A DNA stretch of 64,000 nucleotides from Martinezella tropici. Lineage in GTDB: Bacteria; Pseudomonadota; Alphaproteobacteria; Rhizobiales; Rhizobiaceae. This document shows positions 47,902 to 57,293 of this stretch, one piece after another (position 1 is the stretch's first letter; each line of letters begins with the position of its first letter). The DNA lies in NCBI RefSeq assembly GCF_003287875.1, contig NZ_QMKK01000054.1, forward strand, positions 744,001 through 808,000, written 5' to 3'. Below the pieces are notes generated by a model. That model saw only the letters and a program-made list of their open reading frames with translations, was not told the DNA's origin and searched no databases. Position numbers and translations under genes: made by a program.

Positions 47902-49083
47902 CTAGCGTCTCGTTGCCAAAAGCGCCTGCTCGAGATCGGCAATGACGTCCTTTGCCGCGTGCAGCCCGACATTCAGGCGGATCGTGCGGTCGCTGACGCC
48001 GAAGCGCGCGAAAACATTGGTCTCCGGCGAAATGCTGAGCGCTGCCTTTGCCGGCACCACCAGGCTTTCCGGCCCACCCCAGCTGACGCCGATGCGGATA
48101 AGGCGTAGCGCGTCGACGAAATCGGCAACGTCGATACGCTCGGAAACCTCGAAGGAAAACAACGCCCCGAAACCACTGAAGGTGCGCTTTCCGGGATGAT
48201 CGCCGAGTGCCGGATGCATGACATTGGTGACGTCCCCCTGCGCCTGCAGCCAGGATGCCACCTCCAGACCGGCTTCGTGATGATGGCGCATGCGGAATGG
48301 CAGGGTCTCGAGATTGCGCAGGACAAGCCACGCTTCGAAAGGAGCGAGCTTCGCACCCGTATAGGGGTAAATTTCGCTGTTGATCCGGTCGATATGCACC
48401 TTGGAGCCTACGACGAGACCAGCCACGGTATCGCTCTGTCCGCCAAGATATTTCGAGGCGGCGTGGATGACGATATCGATGCCGACGGAGAGCGGCTTCT
48501 GGTAGAGCGGCGTTGCCCAGGAATTGTCGACCATGGTCACGACGCCATGACGGCGCGCCGCCTCCGCGATGGCGGTCAGATCCTGCAGCTCGAAAACCAT
48601 CGAGGTCGGGTTTTCAAGATAGGCAAGCTTGGCGCCCCGAAGCGCTGCGATCATCGCCTCGGTATCCGTGCCGTCGACATAGTCGACGACGACGCCGAAG
48701 CGCTTCAGGACCTTTTCGAAGAAGCGGAAGGCATCGCTATAAACGTGCCGTACGGTGACTATACGGTCGCCGGGTCCGACGAAAGCGAGAACCGCGGCAG
48801 CAATTGCACCCATGCCGCTCGAAAAGGCACGTGCCTCTTCCGCGCCTTCCATCTCGGCGATCTTGCGCTCCAGAAGCCGCACGGTCGGATTGTCGCCGCG
48901 CGAATAGATCGGCTTCTTCGAACGGCCGGCGAACACGTCCTCCAGCTCCTTATAGCTATCGAACAGAAAGAGCGACGTCTGGTAGATCGGCGGTACTGCC
49001 GCGTCGAACGGATCGTCGCGCGGCGGCATCAGCGCATCTGGAATGGCGTGTCTGTAGGCATCGAATCTCGGCGTCTCGTTCAT
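47902..49083 (-). CDS. Cys/Met metabolism PLP-dependent enzyme (cystathionine lyase/synthase-like)
   Basis: A 393-residue fold-type I PLP enzyme of the trans-sulfuration family. The Schiff-base lysine is in HAASKYLGGQSD near residue 206, PLP contacts in SSGMGAIAA and MVDNSWATPLYQ. Closest family members split cystathionine or make it; substrate residues are not diagnostic here. Some act in natural-product pathways to alter side chains. ATG 49083 follows AGAGGAATGCC. It is third in the minus-strand siderophore operon. Confidence 0.87.
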   Translation of the reverse strand: MNETPRFDAYRHAIPDALMPPRDDPFDAAVPPIYQTSLFLFDSYKELEDVFAGRSKKPIYSRGDNPTVRLLERKIAEMEGAEEARAFSSGMGAIAAAVLAFVGPGDRIVTVRHVYSDAFRFFEKVLKRFGVVVDYVDGTDTEAMIAALRGAKLAYLENPTSMVFELQDLTAIAEAARRHGVVTMVDNSWATPLYQKPLSVGIDIVIHAASKYLGGQSDTVAGLVVGSKVHIDRINSEIYPYTGAKLAPFEAWLVLRNLETLPFRMRHHHEAGLEVASWLQAQGDVTNVMHPALGDHPGKRTFSGFGALFSFEVSERIDVADFVDALRLIRIGVSWGGPESLVVPAKAALSISPETNVFARFGVSDRTIRLNVGLHAAKDVIADLEQALLATRR

Positions 49084-49098
49084 GGCATTCCTCTAGGG

Positions 49099-50466
49099 TC
49101 AGGGTTGAAGTGTCGATTGGCCGGCGAGGCTTGGTACATCCACCGGCAGAATGGCGAGCCATTCCCGCCGGGCGACGAAAAGGCCAAGAACGGCGGCGAG
49201 GATGGCGGCGGCTGCAGGTGCTGCGGAAACACCGTCAAAACCCATCCAAGGCGGCAGCAGAAGAAGAAGCGGGATTAGCAGATAGCCTTGCGGCGCGAGC
49301 CCGACCAGGGCGGACAAGCCGGCCCTGCCCCGCGATTGCAGCATCACCAGCAGTACGGATTGAAAGGCTGCCAGCGGGAAGACCGGAAAGAGTGCTCGCA
49401 GCCACGGCACTGCCTCTTCGACGACCTGCAAACTATCGGTGAACAGGTGTGCGATCGGTTCCGCCGCCAGGAACAGCAAGATGGAATAGAGCAATGCGAC
49501 CGGTATCGTCACAGCCAGCATGAACCGGATGACAGCTTTCAGGCGCTCGGCATCGCCCGCGCCAAAGGCATGACTGACGACACCCTGGGCGCCCAGGCAG
49601 AAGCCGAACAACGGAAGCTGCCCCAGAGTCATCAGGCGGATGGCGATCGCAGTCGCGGCCACACCCGTGTCGCCGCCTTGAACCGCGGCCTCCCGCATCA
49701 GGACGAGAAAACCAAAGCCGGTCATGATGCTGGCGGCGGCGGCGGGAATGCCGATCCTCGCGATCGGCTGCAACAGCTGCCAACGTATCAGGCCGGCGGT
49801 GATGCCAACCGTTCCCCACTTGCGGGCAAAGTAGACAAGATAGCAGGCGAGTGCAGCAATGGACGAAACGACGGTCGCCAGTGCCGCGCCGGAGGCACCA
49901 AGCTTGAAGAGGAAAATGAAAATTGGATCCAGGGCGGCGTTCAGGGCGAAGCTGGCAATCAGCACGATCATCGAGAAGCGTGAATTGCCTTCGGCAATCG
50001 CGATGAAATCGCAGACTGCCTGCGAAAGCCCGAGCGTTACGCCGAAGGCGAGCAGCCGCCCATAGTCCAGCCCCGGGGCAAGAAGATTGTCGCTTGGGCC
50101 GAGTGCACCGACGAAATCGGGCAGCCCGAGATAAATCGGTATGGAGAGGGCTATGCCGAGCGGGATCGTTGCCGCGAGCGCGGTTGTGGCAACCGAGGAA
50201 GCGGCTTTCAGATCGCCTTCGCCGAGATGGCGCGCCAAAAGCGTGGCAAGTCCGATGCCAAGCCCCTGCCCAGCCGCCGCGACAAGCAGGAACAGCGGCA
50301 TGACCAGGCTGATGCCAGCCAGCACATCCGGTCCCAGCGCGCCGAGAAAGATCGCATTGATCGCATGATGGCCGGCGCTGGCGGCCAATCCCGCCACCGC
50401 CGGCAAAGCGACCGCCAGAACGAGCCGCATGATGCGCGGATCGTTCATATCGACGGCTGCCTTCAT
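49099..50466 (-). CDS. MATE-family efflux transporter (probable siderophore exporter)
   Basis: A 455-residue inner-membrane protein with 12 predicted hydrophobic helices in two MatE halves (ASAGHHAINAIFLGALGPDVLAG at helix 1-2; GFCLGAQGVVSHAFGAGDAERLKA near residue 290). MATE proteins use H+ or Na+ gradients to extrude organic compounds. Its operon with an acyltransferase suggests it exports the finished siderophore. The start overlaps the acyltransferase stop by ATGA, showing coupled translation. Confidence 0.88.
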   Translation of the reverse strand: MKAAVDMNDPRIMRLVLAVALPAVAGLAASAGHHAINAIFLGALGPDVLAGISLVMPLFLLVAAAGQGLGIGLATLLARHLGEGDLKAASSVATTALAATIPLGIALSIPIYLGLPDFVGALGPSDNLLAPGLDYGRLLAFGVTLGLSQAVCDFIAIAEGNSRFSMIVLIASFALNAALDPIFIFLFKLGASGAALATVVSSIAALACYLVYFARKWGTVGITAGLIRWQLLQPIARIGIPAAAASIMTGFGFLVLMREAAVQGGDTGVAATAIAIRLMTLGQLPLFGFCLGAQGVVSHAFGAGDAERLKAVIRFMLAVTIPVALLYSILLFLAAEPIAHLFTDSLQVVEEAVPWLRALFPVFPLAAFQSVLLVMLQSRGRAGLSALVGLAPQGYLLIPLLLLLPPWMGFDGVSAAPAAAAILAAVLGLFVARREWLAILPVDVPSLAGQSTLQP

Positions 50467-51620
50467 CGCGCTGCATCTCGCGGCAGCGAACCCAGAACAG
50501 GCCGGCCATCCTCGCTGGAAAGGCCGGTGAGATCGGGCGACAGCAACCGATCCATAAAGAAGCGTTCGCGCAAAAGCATGACCAGAAGCGCCTTCTTGTG
50601 CGGGAACTGGATGTGCTTGACCTTGGCAAAACCCGAACGGTCGAGATTGCGGATCTGCTGAGCATGATGATGGATCGGCTCGCCGACGATGCGCCGGGTG
50701 CGCGGATCGGCGAGAAACATGTAATGCATCAGCGATGGCAGCCAGGCGCTGACGAAGGCCTTTCCGCGGAAATCATCCTCGCCGATGGCCACATGCCAGC
50801 CGCGGTCATAGCCGTCGGCGTCGTAATGCGGTCCGATCCGGTCTTCCTTCGCCCAATAGAGTTCGAAGTAACCGAAGGGCACACCGCCAAACGTTCCGAT
50901 CAGCGGCAGAGTGCGCGGATCGGCAAGGCGGCCCGCGATGAAATCCCGGTGATAGGAAAGATCACCACTATCTTCCCATATCGCGGCGACCCTCGGGTCG
51001 TTCATCCAGCGATGGAAATGCGGAAGATCGGCCTCGACATCGGCGACATGGAAGCCAAGCTGCGTGTTCAGCCAGGGAATGAAGCGGTTATATACGGAAC
51101 CGACGGGCTTCGGCGGCCTTTGCGGATGAAGGACATTGTTTGTCAGGACCGGTACTTCCGGATAGGCAGCGGCTCCGCTTCCAATCCAGGGTCTTGCCTG
51201 CTGAAAGAAAGATTCGGGGCGCACGATCAAGCGATCGCCGCGACGCTCGATCGCGCCCGCTTCTGTGAGGCGCTTCGCAAGGCCGCCGTCCGCAAGCTCG
51301 ATCTCGAAGCAAACCAGGTGCGGATTGCATATGAGAATAGCTTCCAAGACGGCGTTGATGATATCCTCACCGGAAGCAGGCGAAGCGGCTGAAGATATGG
51401 TGTCAAAGACCAACAGATTGGCGGCGGGCCTCGAGAGAAAGCCCGAGGCGACCTCAAGGCCATCTTGCTCGACGCGGAAACTGCCGGATAGCTGCCCCGG
51501 CGACACGATGAGGGGCTGAACACAAGCGCGTGCATGGCTTGCGAACCCCGCTGCCGGCAGGCGCAAATCAAATGATCGCTCCGCCGCCTTTTCGCCCCTC
51601 AATGCCACGGAAGCATCCAT
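50463..51620 (-). CDS. IucB/VbsA-type siderophore N-acyltransferase (GNAT)
   Basis: About 385 residues. The C-terminal 180 residues form the acyltransferase domain found in IucB, RhbD and VbsA: LPHFHRWMNDPRVAAIWEDSG, FGYFELYWAKEDRIG, GWHVAIGEDDFRGKAF and RIVGEPIHHHAQQI. It would acylate an N-hydroxylated ornithine or lysine to create a hydroxamate. The first 200 residues are a less conserved extension. ATG 51620 follows GGAGAGAAAT. It heads the minus-strand siderophore operon. Confidence 0.88.
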   Translation of the reverse strand: MDASVALRGEKAAERSFDLRLPAAGFASHARACVQPLIVSPGQLSGSFRVEQDGLEVASGFLSRPAANLLVFDTISSAASPASGEDIINAVLEAILICNPHLVCFEIELADGGLAKRLTEAGAIERRGDRLIVRPESFFQQARPWIGSGAAAYPEVPVLTNNVLHPQRPPKPVGSVYNRFIPWLNTQLGFHVADVEADLPHFHRWMNDPRVAAIWEDSGDLSYHRDFIAGRLADPRTLPLIGTFGGVPFGYFELYWAKEDRIGPHYDADGYDRGWHVAIGEDDFRGKAFVSAWLPSLMHYMFLADPRTRRIVGEPIHHHAQQIRNLDRSGFAKVKHIQFPHKKALLVMLLRERFFMDRLLSPDLTGLSSEDGRPVLGSLPRDAAR

Positions 51621-51689
51621 ATTTCTCTCCATATTTCGAAAACCGCACACTCTCTAAAGCGGCAAGCCGTACAGGCGTTCATTCCGCAG

Positions 51690-51704
51690 TGACGAACGGC
51701 GTCA
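51690..51704. promoter_or_regulatory. Candidate RirA iron-responsive (IRO) box
   Basis: TGACGAACGGCGTCA fits TGA-N9-TCA, the published RirA core. It is 70 bp upstream of the acyltransferase start, in the promoter region of the siderophore operons. The pattern is short, so chance is possible. Confidence 0.35.
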
Positions 51705-51714
51705 GACAGAATTC

Positions 51715-51737
51715 AAAATATTTTCCGAAAATATTTT
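51715..51737. promoter_or_regulatory. Perfect AT-rich palindrome between divergent siderophore operons
   Basis: Arms AAAATATTTTC and GAAAATATTTT flank a single C, giving a 23-bp perfect dyad 95 bp upstream of the acyltransferase start. It looks like a high-affinity operator or strong hairpin. It does not match the Irr ICE or Fur consensus well. Confidence 0.6.
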
Positions 51738-51853
51738 TTGAGATTCCTCTGAATTTCGCCATCGGCCGTTCGTCATGCAGCTACAACAAGGTAATTTCCG
51801 AAACATCGGAACTTACAGACACAAGAAAGTCAGCATAAGCGGCAAGTTAAACT

Positions 51854-51875
51854 CAATGTCTATTTCAAGACATTG
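51854..51875. promoter_or_regulatory. Inverted repeat upstream of the NRPS gene
   Basis: CAATGTCT and AGACATTG form an 8-bp perfect inverted repeat with a 6-bp spacer, 70 bp upstream of the chosen NRPS start. It is a candidate activator or ECF-linked regulator site. Confidence 0.55.
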
Positions 51876-51946
51876 TTATGCATACGCTATTGTATTCAGA
51901 ATGGCCGGATATGTATTCAGAAATATTGACGGAGAGCGGCGAAGAA

Positions 51947-54900
51947 ATGACCATTCATAATCGGAATGCCAAGGCAATGAATGACTCCGATTACCTCGCA
52001 AAATGCTCGCTGTCACCGACGCAATCGCGCATCTGGCTTCTGTCCGAGACGGGTAACGAAGCCGTCTATGGCCGGCAAATACTCGCCGTCACCTTCCCTC
52101 CAATCTCTCTCGTTTTGGCGCATCAGGCTCTTGCAATGCTTTCGCGCCAGCATCCCCTCATCACATCGGAATTCGAGGCTCGGCCGGGCGGCACCGTTCA
52201 GCAGATCCTGAGGAACGATCGCACGGTCGATATCATCGAGACGGAACTGACTACCGGTGGCGATCTGAACGCGGCGCTGACCGCAGTCGCGACCACCGAA
52301 CAGGCCCGCCCGATCGATCTGACGAAAGGCAATCCGGCGCGCTTCATTCTCGCCGTGCAGAACGGCCAGGCGGTTGGTGCCGTATTTTCGCTGCATGCCA
52401 TCCTTGCCGATGCGGTGACGCTGGATTTGCTGGCAACGGATTTCCTTTGCTATATCGACAGCGGCCGGCCGGCCGGCATCGCCGAAACCACATTGGCCGA
52501 CGCAGCATCGTGGATGACCGGCAATGGCGCACCGCGCAATCCGCCACCGGAGCTGATCGACTTCTGGTTCCAGCGGCTGACAGGGCAGGAGAATATCGCA
52601 TCGCTGCCGCCACAGACGTCGACGGGGAAGAATATAGTCGACGAGGCGTGGTTCGAGCATCTGCTTGAAGTGCCTGTGACGGGGCGGCTTATCCGGACGC
52701 CGGCCACCGCAGAAATCTCCCGAGATCTTCTCGCCGCGCTCGCGATCGCCCTTCGCCGGCATTCGGGCTACGGCACGCAAAGGATCGGCCTCGTCACTCG
52801 GCCGGAAAGTCAGACGGTCGCAGCACGCAGTGAGGATGTGCTGATCCTCACGACAGACCTCAACGGCGCCATGACGCTTCACGAGGTCCGTAAGGCATTT
52901 GCAGAGGAAATCGAGACCGCCGCCCAACAGGCCCTGCCCTTCGAAGCGCTTGCCGATGCCCTGCTGCGCCGGGATGAGCTGTTCGACACGACCGGCCTCG
53001 TCAAGACGCTTCTCGATGTGCGACCTGCCCTGCGCTTCATGAAAGCAACGCCCGATGGCATGGCAAGCCACAGCGTCATGGAGCCCCGGGCGCGCCGCGA
53101 CGCCGAACTGGTCATCACCGTTTCCCCGGCACACAGTGGAACGTTGCGCATCGGCTTCGGTTTCGATCCGCAAAAGCATGACCGAGAGCAAATCCTCCGC
53201 TTTGCCGACGATCTCGCCATCGCGCTAGTGCGGCTGAACACCAGTCCGGACGAGCAGATCAAGCATGTTCCGTTCGTTTCGCCTGAAGAACTGGACAAGC
53301 TCTCGGCGCCCTATCCCGACGCGCCGGAACCGGACGATGGCACGCCGATCCATGAGGTCATCTCCGCGCAGGCGAAACGACGACCGAATGCCTTCGCCGT
53401 GGCCCAGGGCGAAAAATCGGTAACGCATGGTGAGCTCGAGGCAGCCTCCAATCGGCTGGCCCACCGCCTGATGGCGCTGGGTATAGGCCCAGAGAAGCGC
53501 GTCGCCATCGCACTCGAGAAGTCCATCGACGCCATCATCGCCATTCTGGCCGTTCTGAAGTCGGGCGGGGCATTCACACCGGTCGAGCCCGATCACCCGG
53601 AAGCGCGCAATCGTCATATTCTGACGGCGCCGGGGCTCTCGCTGGTCATTTCGCGCGCTCGCCATATCGCAAACCTTCCAAGCGACATTGCGACCCCCTT
53701 CCTCAATCTCGACGCCGTCGACCTTTCCTCGGAAGGCAGCGAGGCGCCTGCTACCGTCATTGCGCCACAGCAGCTTGCCTACGTGATCTACACCTCGGGC
53801 TCGACAGGTGTGCCGAAGGGCGTCGTGGTCGAGCATGGCCCGCTGGCGCATCATTGCAAGGCGACCCTGCGCATCTACGAGATGAGCGAGGAGTCCTGCG
53901 AATATCCCGTTCTTCCCTTTACCTCCGACGGCGGTCATGAGCGCTGGATGGTGCCGCTGATGGCGGGCGGCGGGGTGGTGCTGACACCAGACAAGCTTGC
54001 CACGCCCGAAGATGCCTTCGCGATGATGAAGCGCCATGGCGTCAACAATGCCAGCCTGCCCACGAGCTATGTACGCGGCCTTGCCGAATATGCCGGCGAG
54101 AACAGCGAGATACCCCGACTGCGGCTCTATTCCTTCGGCGGTGAAGCCTTGTCGCAGGCGGTGTTCGATATGATCACCGAGAACCTGAAGGCACAGCTGC
54201 TGATCAACGGCTATGGTCCGACCGAAACGATCATGACGCCGATGATCTGGAAGATCCCTGCTGGAACCCGCTTCGAGGGGACTGTCGCACCGATCGGGCG
54301 CGGCGTCGGCCATCGTCGCATCTATGTGCTCGATGCCGATCTTGCGCCCGTTCCGGTCGGCGTGATCGGTGAGATCTATATCGGCGGCAGCGGCCTGGCA
54401 CGCGGCTATCTCGGTCAGCCGGAGCTGACGGCGGAACGCTTCATTCCGGATCCTTTCACACCGGGCGGACGACTGTACAAATCCGGCGACCTCGGCCGCT
54501 GGCGGGAAGACGGCATCGTCGAATTCGCCGGCCGCGTCGATCATCAGATCAAATTGCGGGGCTTCCGCATCGAGCCGGGCGAGATCGAAGCCGTGCTGCG
54601 CTCTGACCAGCGTGTCGCAGAGGCCGTCATCCTGCTGCACAATGAAGGCGGTCGCAGCTCGCTTGTCGCCTATGTGGTGCCGCGCGAAGGCGAAAGCTTG
54701 AGCGTGACGGAGCTGCGACGTACCGCCATGACGGCCCTGCCCGATTATATGGTGCCGCAAACGATCATGCTGATCGACAAGCTGCCGATGGGACCGAACA
54801 GCAAGCTGGACCGCGCCGCCCTGCCGACACCGCGCATCGAACGCGAGATGGCGCTACCTGCCAATGACAAGGAAAAGGCGATCCTCGACACCTGGAAGGA

Positions 54901-55945
54901 AATCCTCGACATCGGCGACATCGGGGTTACGGAGAATTTCTTCGATATTGGCGGCCAATCGCTGGCAGCCGTGCGCATCGTCTCGCGCCTGAAGATGCGC
55001 CATCCCGAATGGCCGCTGACGATCGCCGATATGTTCAATCATCCCACCGTGCGCGATCTTGCGCTCGCGATCGATGGCAATCGCGACGAGGCCGGCGTCG
55101 ACGTGGTCTATCTTCGGCGAAATGGTGACCGGCCGGTGCTTTATTGCTTCCCGGGGCTTCTCGTCAGCACGCGCGAATATATGCGCCTCGTCGACTACCT
55201 CGGCCCGGAACAACCCGCAACGGGGTTCATCTGCTACTCGCTGACCGAGACCAAGACGCTGAGCACCCGCGTCGAAGATATCACGGCGCGCTACGCCGAG
55301 GCTGTGCGCAGGAAAGCCAAAGGTCGCCCCTGCGCCTTTCTCGGCTGGTCGTGGGGCGGACTGCTCGCCTATGAGGCCGCGCGTCAGCTCGGCAATGACA
55401 TCGACCTGCGCATGATCGGCATGGTCGATGTCTGCGACATGGACGAGGAATTCACCGTCGGCATCATGCCGCGCTTCGAAGACGGTATTCGCGATCGCAC
55501 CCATGCTGCCGTGCAGAGCTGGCTTGCCACCACACCGATGCGCGAGGACTGGAAGAGGCTTTTCGCCGCCATGAACGAGGAGGTTTACGAACAGTTCCTC
55601 CACCATGTCGTCAAGCATAATGTCAAACTGCCGACGGACGGTCCCGATATCGGTTCCGAGGAGCATACGTTCTGGATCCTCATCGACAATGCGATGATCT
55701 TCCGAAACTATCGCCTTCAGCAATCCGATTTCCGCATCCACGCGTTTGCGGCTGAGGATTCCCTTACACGCGCCCTCAATGTCATCGACTGGCGGCGCTA
55801 TTCGCAAAACGCCACGGCCTCGGAGATCGTCACCGGCACAAACCACCTGACGATCATCGGCAAGACGCCCTTTCACCAGCGATTTGCGCGACGGCTCGAT
55901 CACGCTTTTGCACCCGCGCCCCTTCCTGCGGGCATCATCAAGTAA
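51947..55945 (+). CDS. Single-module non-ribosomal peptide synthetase (C-A-T-TE)
   Basis: About 1332 residues. The condensation domain covers roughly 1-440, with the His motif as LHAILAD instead of HHxxxDG. The adenylation domain (about 450-950) shows YTSGSTGVPKG, INGYGPTET, YKSGDLGRW and NSKLDRA; its A4 segment reads FTSDGGHERW. The carrier domain has FDIGGQSLAA (phosphopantetheine Ser). The C-terminal thioesterase has GWSWGG. No epimerase domain. It should activate an N-hydroxy-N-acyl amino acid and oligomerise or release it, as VbsS does in vicibactin. Starts at 51878, 51911, 51947 and 51977 are all possible; 51947 follows GGAGAGCGGCGAAGAA. Confidence 0.9.
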   Translation: MTIHNRNAKAMNDSDYLAKCSLSPTQSRIWLLSETGNEAVYGRQILAVTFPPISLVLAHQALAMLSRQHPLITSEFEARPGGTVQQILRNDRTVDIIETELTTGGDLNAALTAVATTEQARPIDLTKGNPARFILAVQNGQAVGAVFSLHAILADAVTLDLLATDFLCYIDSGRPAGIAETTLADAASWMTGNGAPRNPPPELIDFWFQRLTGQENIASLPPQTSTGKNIVDEAWFEHLLEVPVTGRLIRTPATAEISRDLLAALAIALRRHSGYGTQRIGLVTRPESQTVAARSEDVLILTTDLNGAMTLHEVRKAFAEEIETAAQQALPFEALADALLRRDELFDTTGLVKTLLDVRPALRFMKATPDGMASHSVMEPRARRDAELVITVSPAHSGTLRIGFGFDPQKHDREQILRFADDLAIALVRLNTSPDEQIKHVPFVSPEELDKLSAPYPDAPEPDDGTPIHEVISAQAKRRPNAFAVAQGEKSVTHGELEAASNRLAHRLMALGIGPEKRVAIALEKSIDAIIAILAVLKSGGAFTPVEPDHPEARNRHILTAPGLSLVISRARHIANLPSDIATPFLNLDAVDLSSEGSEAPATVIAPQQLAYVIYTSGSTGVPKGVVVEHGPLAHHCKATLRIYEMSEESCEYPVLPFTSDGGHERWMVPLMAGGGVVLTPDKLATPEDAFAMMKRHGVNNASLPTSYVRGLAEYAGENSEIPRLRLYSFGGEALSQAVFDMITENLKAQLLINGYGPTETIMTPMIWKIPAGTRFEGTVAPIGRGVGHRRIYVLDADLAPVPVGVIGEIYIGGSGLARGYLGQPELTAERFIPDPFTPGGRLYKSGDLGRWREDGIVEFAGRVDHQIKLRGFRIEPGEIEAVLRSDQRVAEAVILLHNEGGRSSLVAYVVPREGESLSVTELRRTAMTALPDYMVPQTIMLIDKLPMGPNSKLDRAALPTPRIEREMALPANDKEKAILDTWKEILDIGDIGVTENFFDIGGQSLAAVRIVSRLKMRHPEWPLTIADMFNHPTVRDLALAIDGNRDEAGVDVVYLRRNGDRPVLYCFPGLLVSTREYMRLVDYLGPEQPATGFICYSLTETKTLSTRVEDITARYAEAVRRKAKGRPCAFLGWSWGGLLAYEAARQLGNDIDLRMIGMVDVCDMDEEFTVGIMPRFEDGIRDRTHAAVQSWLATTPMREDWKRLFAAMNEEVYEQFLHHVVKHNVKLPTDGPDIGSEEHTFWILIDNAMIFRNYRLQQSDFRIHAFAAEDSLTRALNVIDWRRYSQNATASEIVTGTNHLTIIGKTPFHQRFARRLDHAFAPAPLPAGIIK

Positions 55946-55977
55946 TCCCTCTCTCGATATCGTTCTGGAGCTGCATC

Positions 55978-57292
55978 ATGACATCGCACGTGCTCGACCT
56001 CGCCGGGGCCGGAATTGGTCCGTTCAACCTCAGCCTCGCCGCCCAGCTCGACTCCGTCCCGGAACTCGCGGTCCGCTTCTTCGAGCGGCGCCCATCCTTC
56101 GCTTGGCATCCGGGGATGATGCTGCCGGGCGCCGAGATGCAGACGTCCATCCTCAAGGATCTGGTGACCGCGACCAATCCGACAAGCCCCTGGAGCTTTC
56201 TCTCCTATCTTGTTGCTCATAAACGCTTTTATCAGTTTCTTAATGCAGAATACGAAGCCGTTCCGCGCAAGGAATTCGCCGATTATCTTGGATGGGTGGC
56301 ACGCGGACTGACCTCGCTTCGGCGCAAGCGTGCGCGAAGTCCATGCCAATGATGGCTTCTTTTCCATCACGACCGACGATGACGCCATCGGCGCCCGCAA
56401 TCTTTCCGTCGGCGTCGGCAAGGTCCCGGCTCGTCCAGCCTGGGCCGAGCAGCTATCGAGATCCATGACCTTCCACAGCAGCGAAGCGACGCAGCGCCTC
56501 GGCGACGTGAAGGCTCCGCGTGTCGCCGTTATTGGCGGCGGCCAGAGTGGGGCCGAGATCCTCGATGCCCTTCTGGATCTGAATGCCGTTTCGACGTTTC
56601 ACTGGATCAGCCGCCGGCCGAATTTCGAGCCGCTCGATGCCACGCCCTTTACCAATGAACTGTTCACGCCTGGCTATATGGAACGCTTCCATGGGCTGCC
56701 CGAGGAGCTACGCCTCACTCATACGCGCCGGCAGGTGCTGGCGAGCGACGGCGTTTCCGCCTCCACATTGAAAAAGCTCTATCGCCGCCTCTATGAGCGC
56801 AAGCTCGATACCGCAGGCGGCGCGGATCATGGCATCTCTCTGCGTCCCTTCCGAAACGTCGTCGCGGCCGAGCAGGATGGCCCCGAAATACGGCTGACCA
56901 TGCGCAACGGCTTCGACGACAGTATCGAAACGCTTGTTGTCGATATGATCGTCCTTGCGACCGGCTATCGCTTCGTGCTTCCGGAATTTCTGCACTCGCT
57001 CGAAAACCGCATCGAACTGAGCTCCATCGGCGAGCCGGTGCTGGAAAGCGACTTCTCGCTGGCATGGGACGGCCCGCGTGAAAACCGCATTTTCGTTCTC
57101 AATGCCGGCCGCCATAGCCACGGCATCGCGGAACCGCAGCTCAGCCTGGCTGCGTGGCGCAGCGCCGTCATCGCCAATACCCTTCTCGGCCGTCAGCATT
57201 TCAATATCGGCCAGCTCGATCCTATCGTTCAGTGGGAAACGAAGGGGCATTCGTCGGAAATCGCCTCTCATATGGGACAGGCGGCAGAATAA
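55978..57292 (+). pseudogene. L-ornithine/L-lysine N-monooxygenase, frameshifted
   Basis: The gene is read in two frames: 55978-56352 (124 codons) and a frame whose open part runs 56312-57292. Part one has GAGIGPFNLSLAAQL (FAD), SFAWHPGMMLPGAEMQ and FADYLGWVARGLTSL; part two has RFGASVREVHAND, VIGGGQSGAEILDALL (NADPH) and DMIVLATGY. Together they equal a normal IucD/VbsO-like enzyme of about 435 residues. The break lies near 56317-56321 at CTTCGGC, consistent with loss of one copy of a tandem CTTCG (a 5-bp deletion) or another indel. If real, N-hydroxylation would fail. It starts with GGAG seven bases before ATG, 33 bp after the NRPS. Confidence 0.85.
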
Positions 57293-57293
57293 A

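Noticed and set aside
53225-54760. 511-codon minus-strand ORF inside the NRPS gene
   Set aside because: Antisense of the adenylation domain, with no family pattern or ribosome site.
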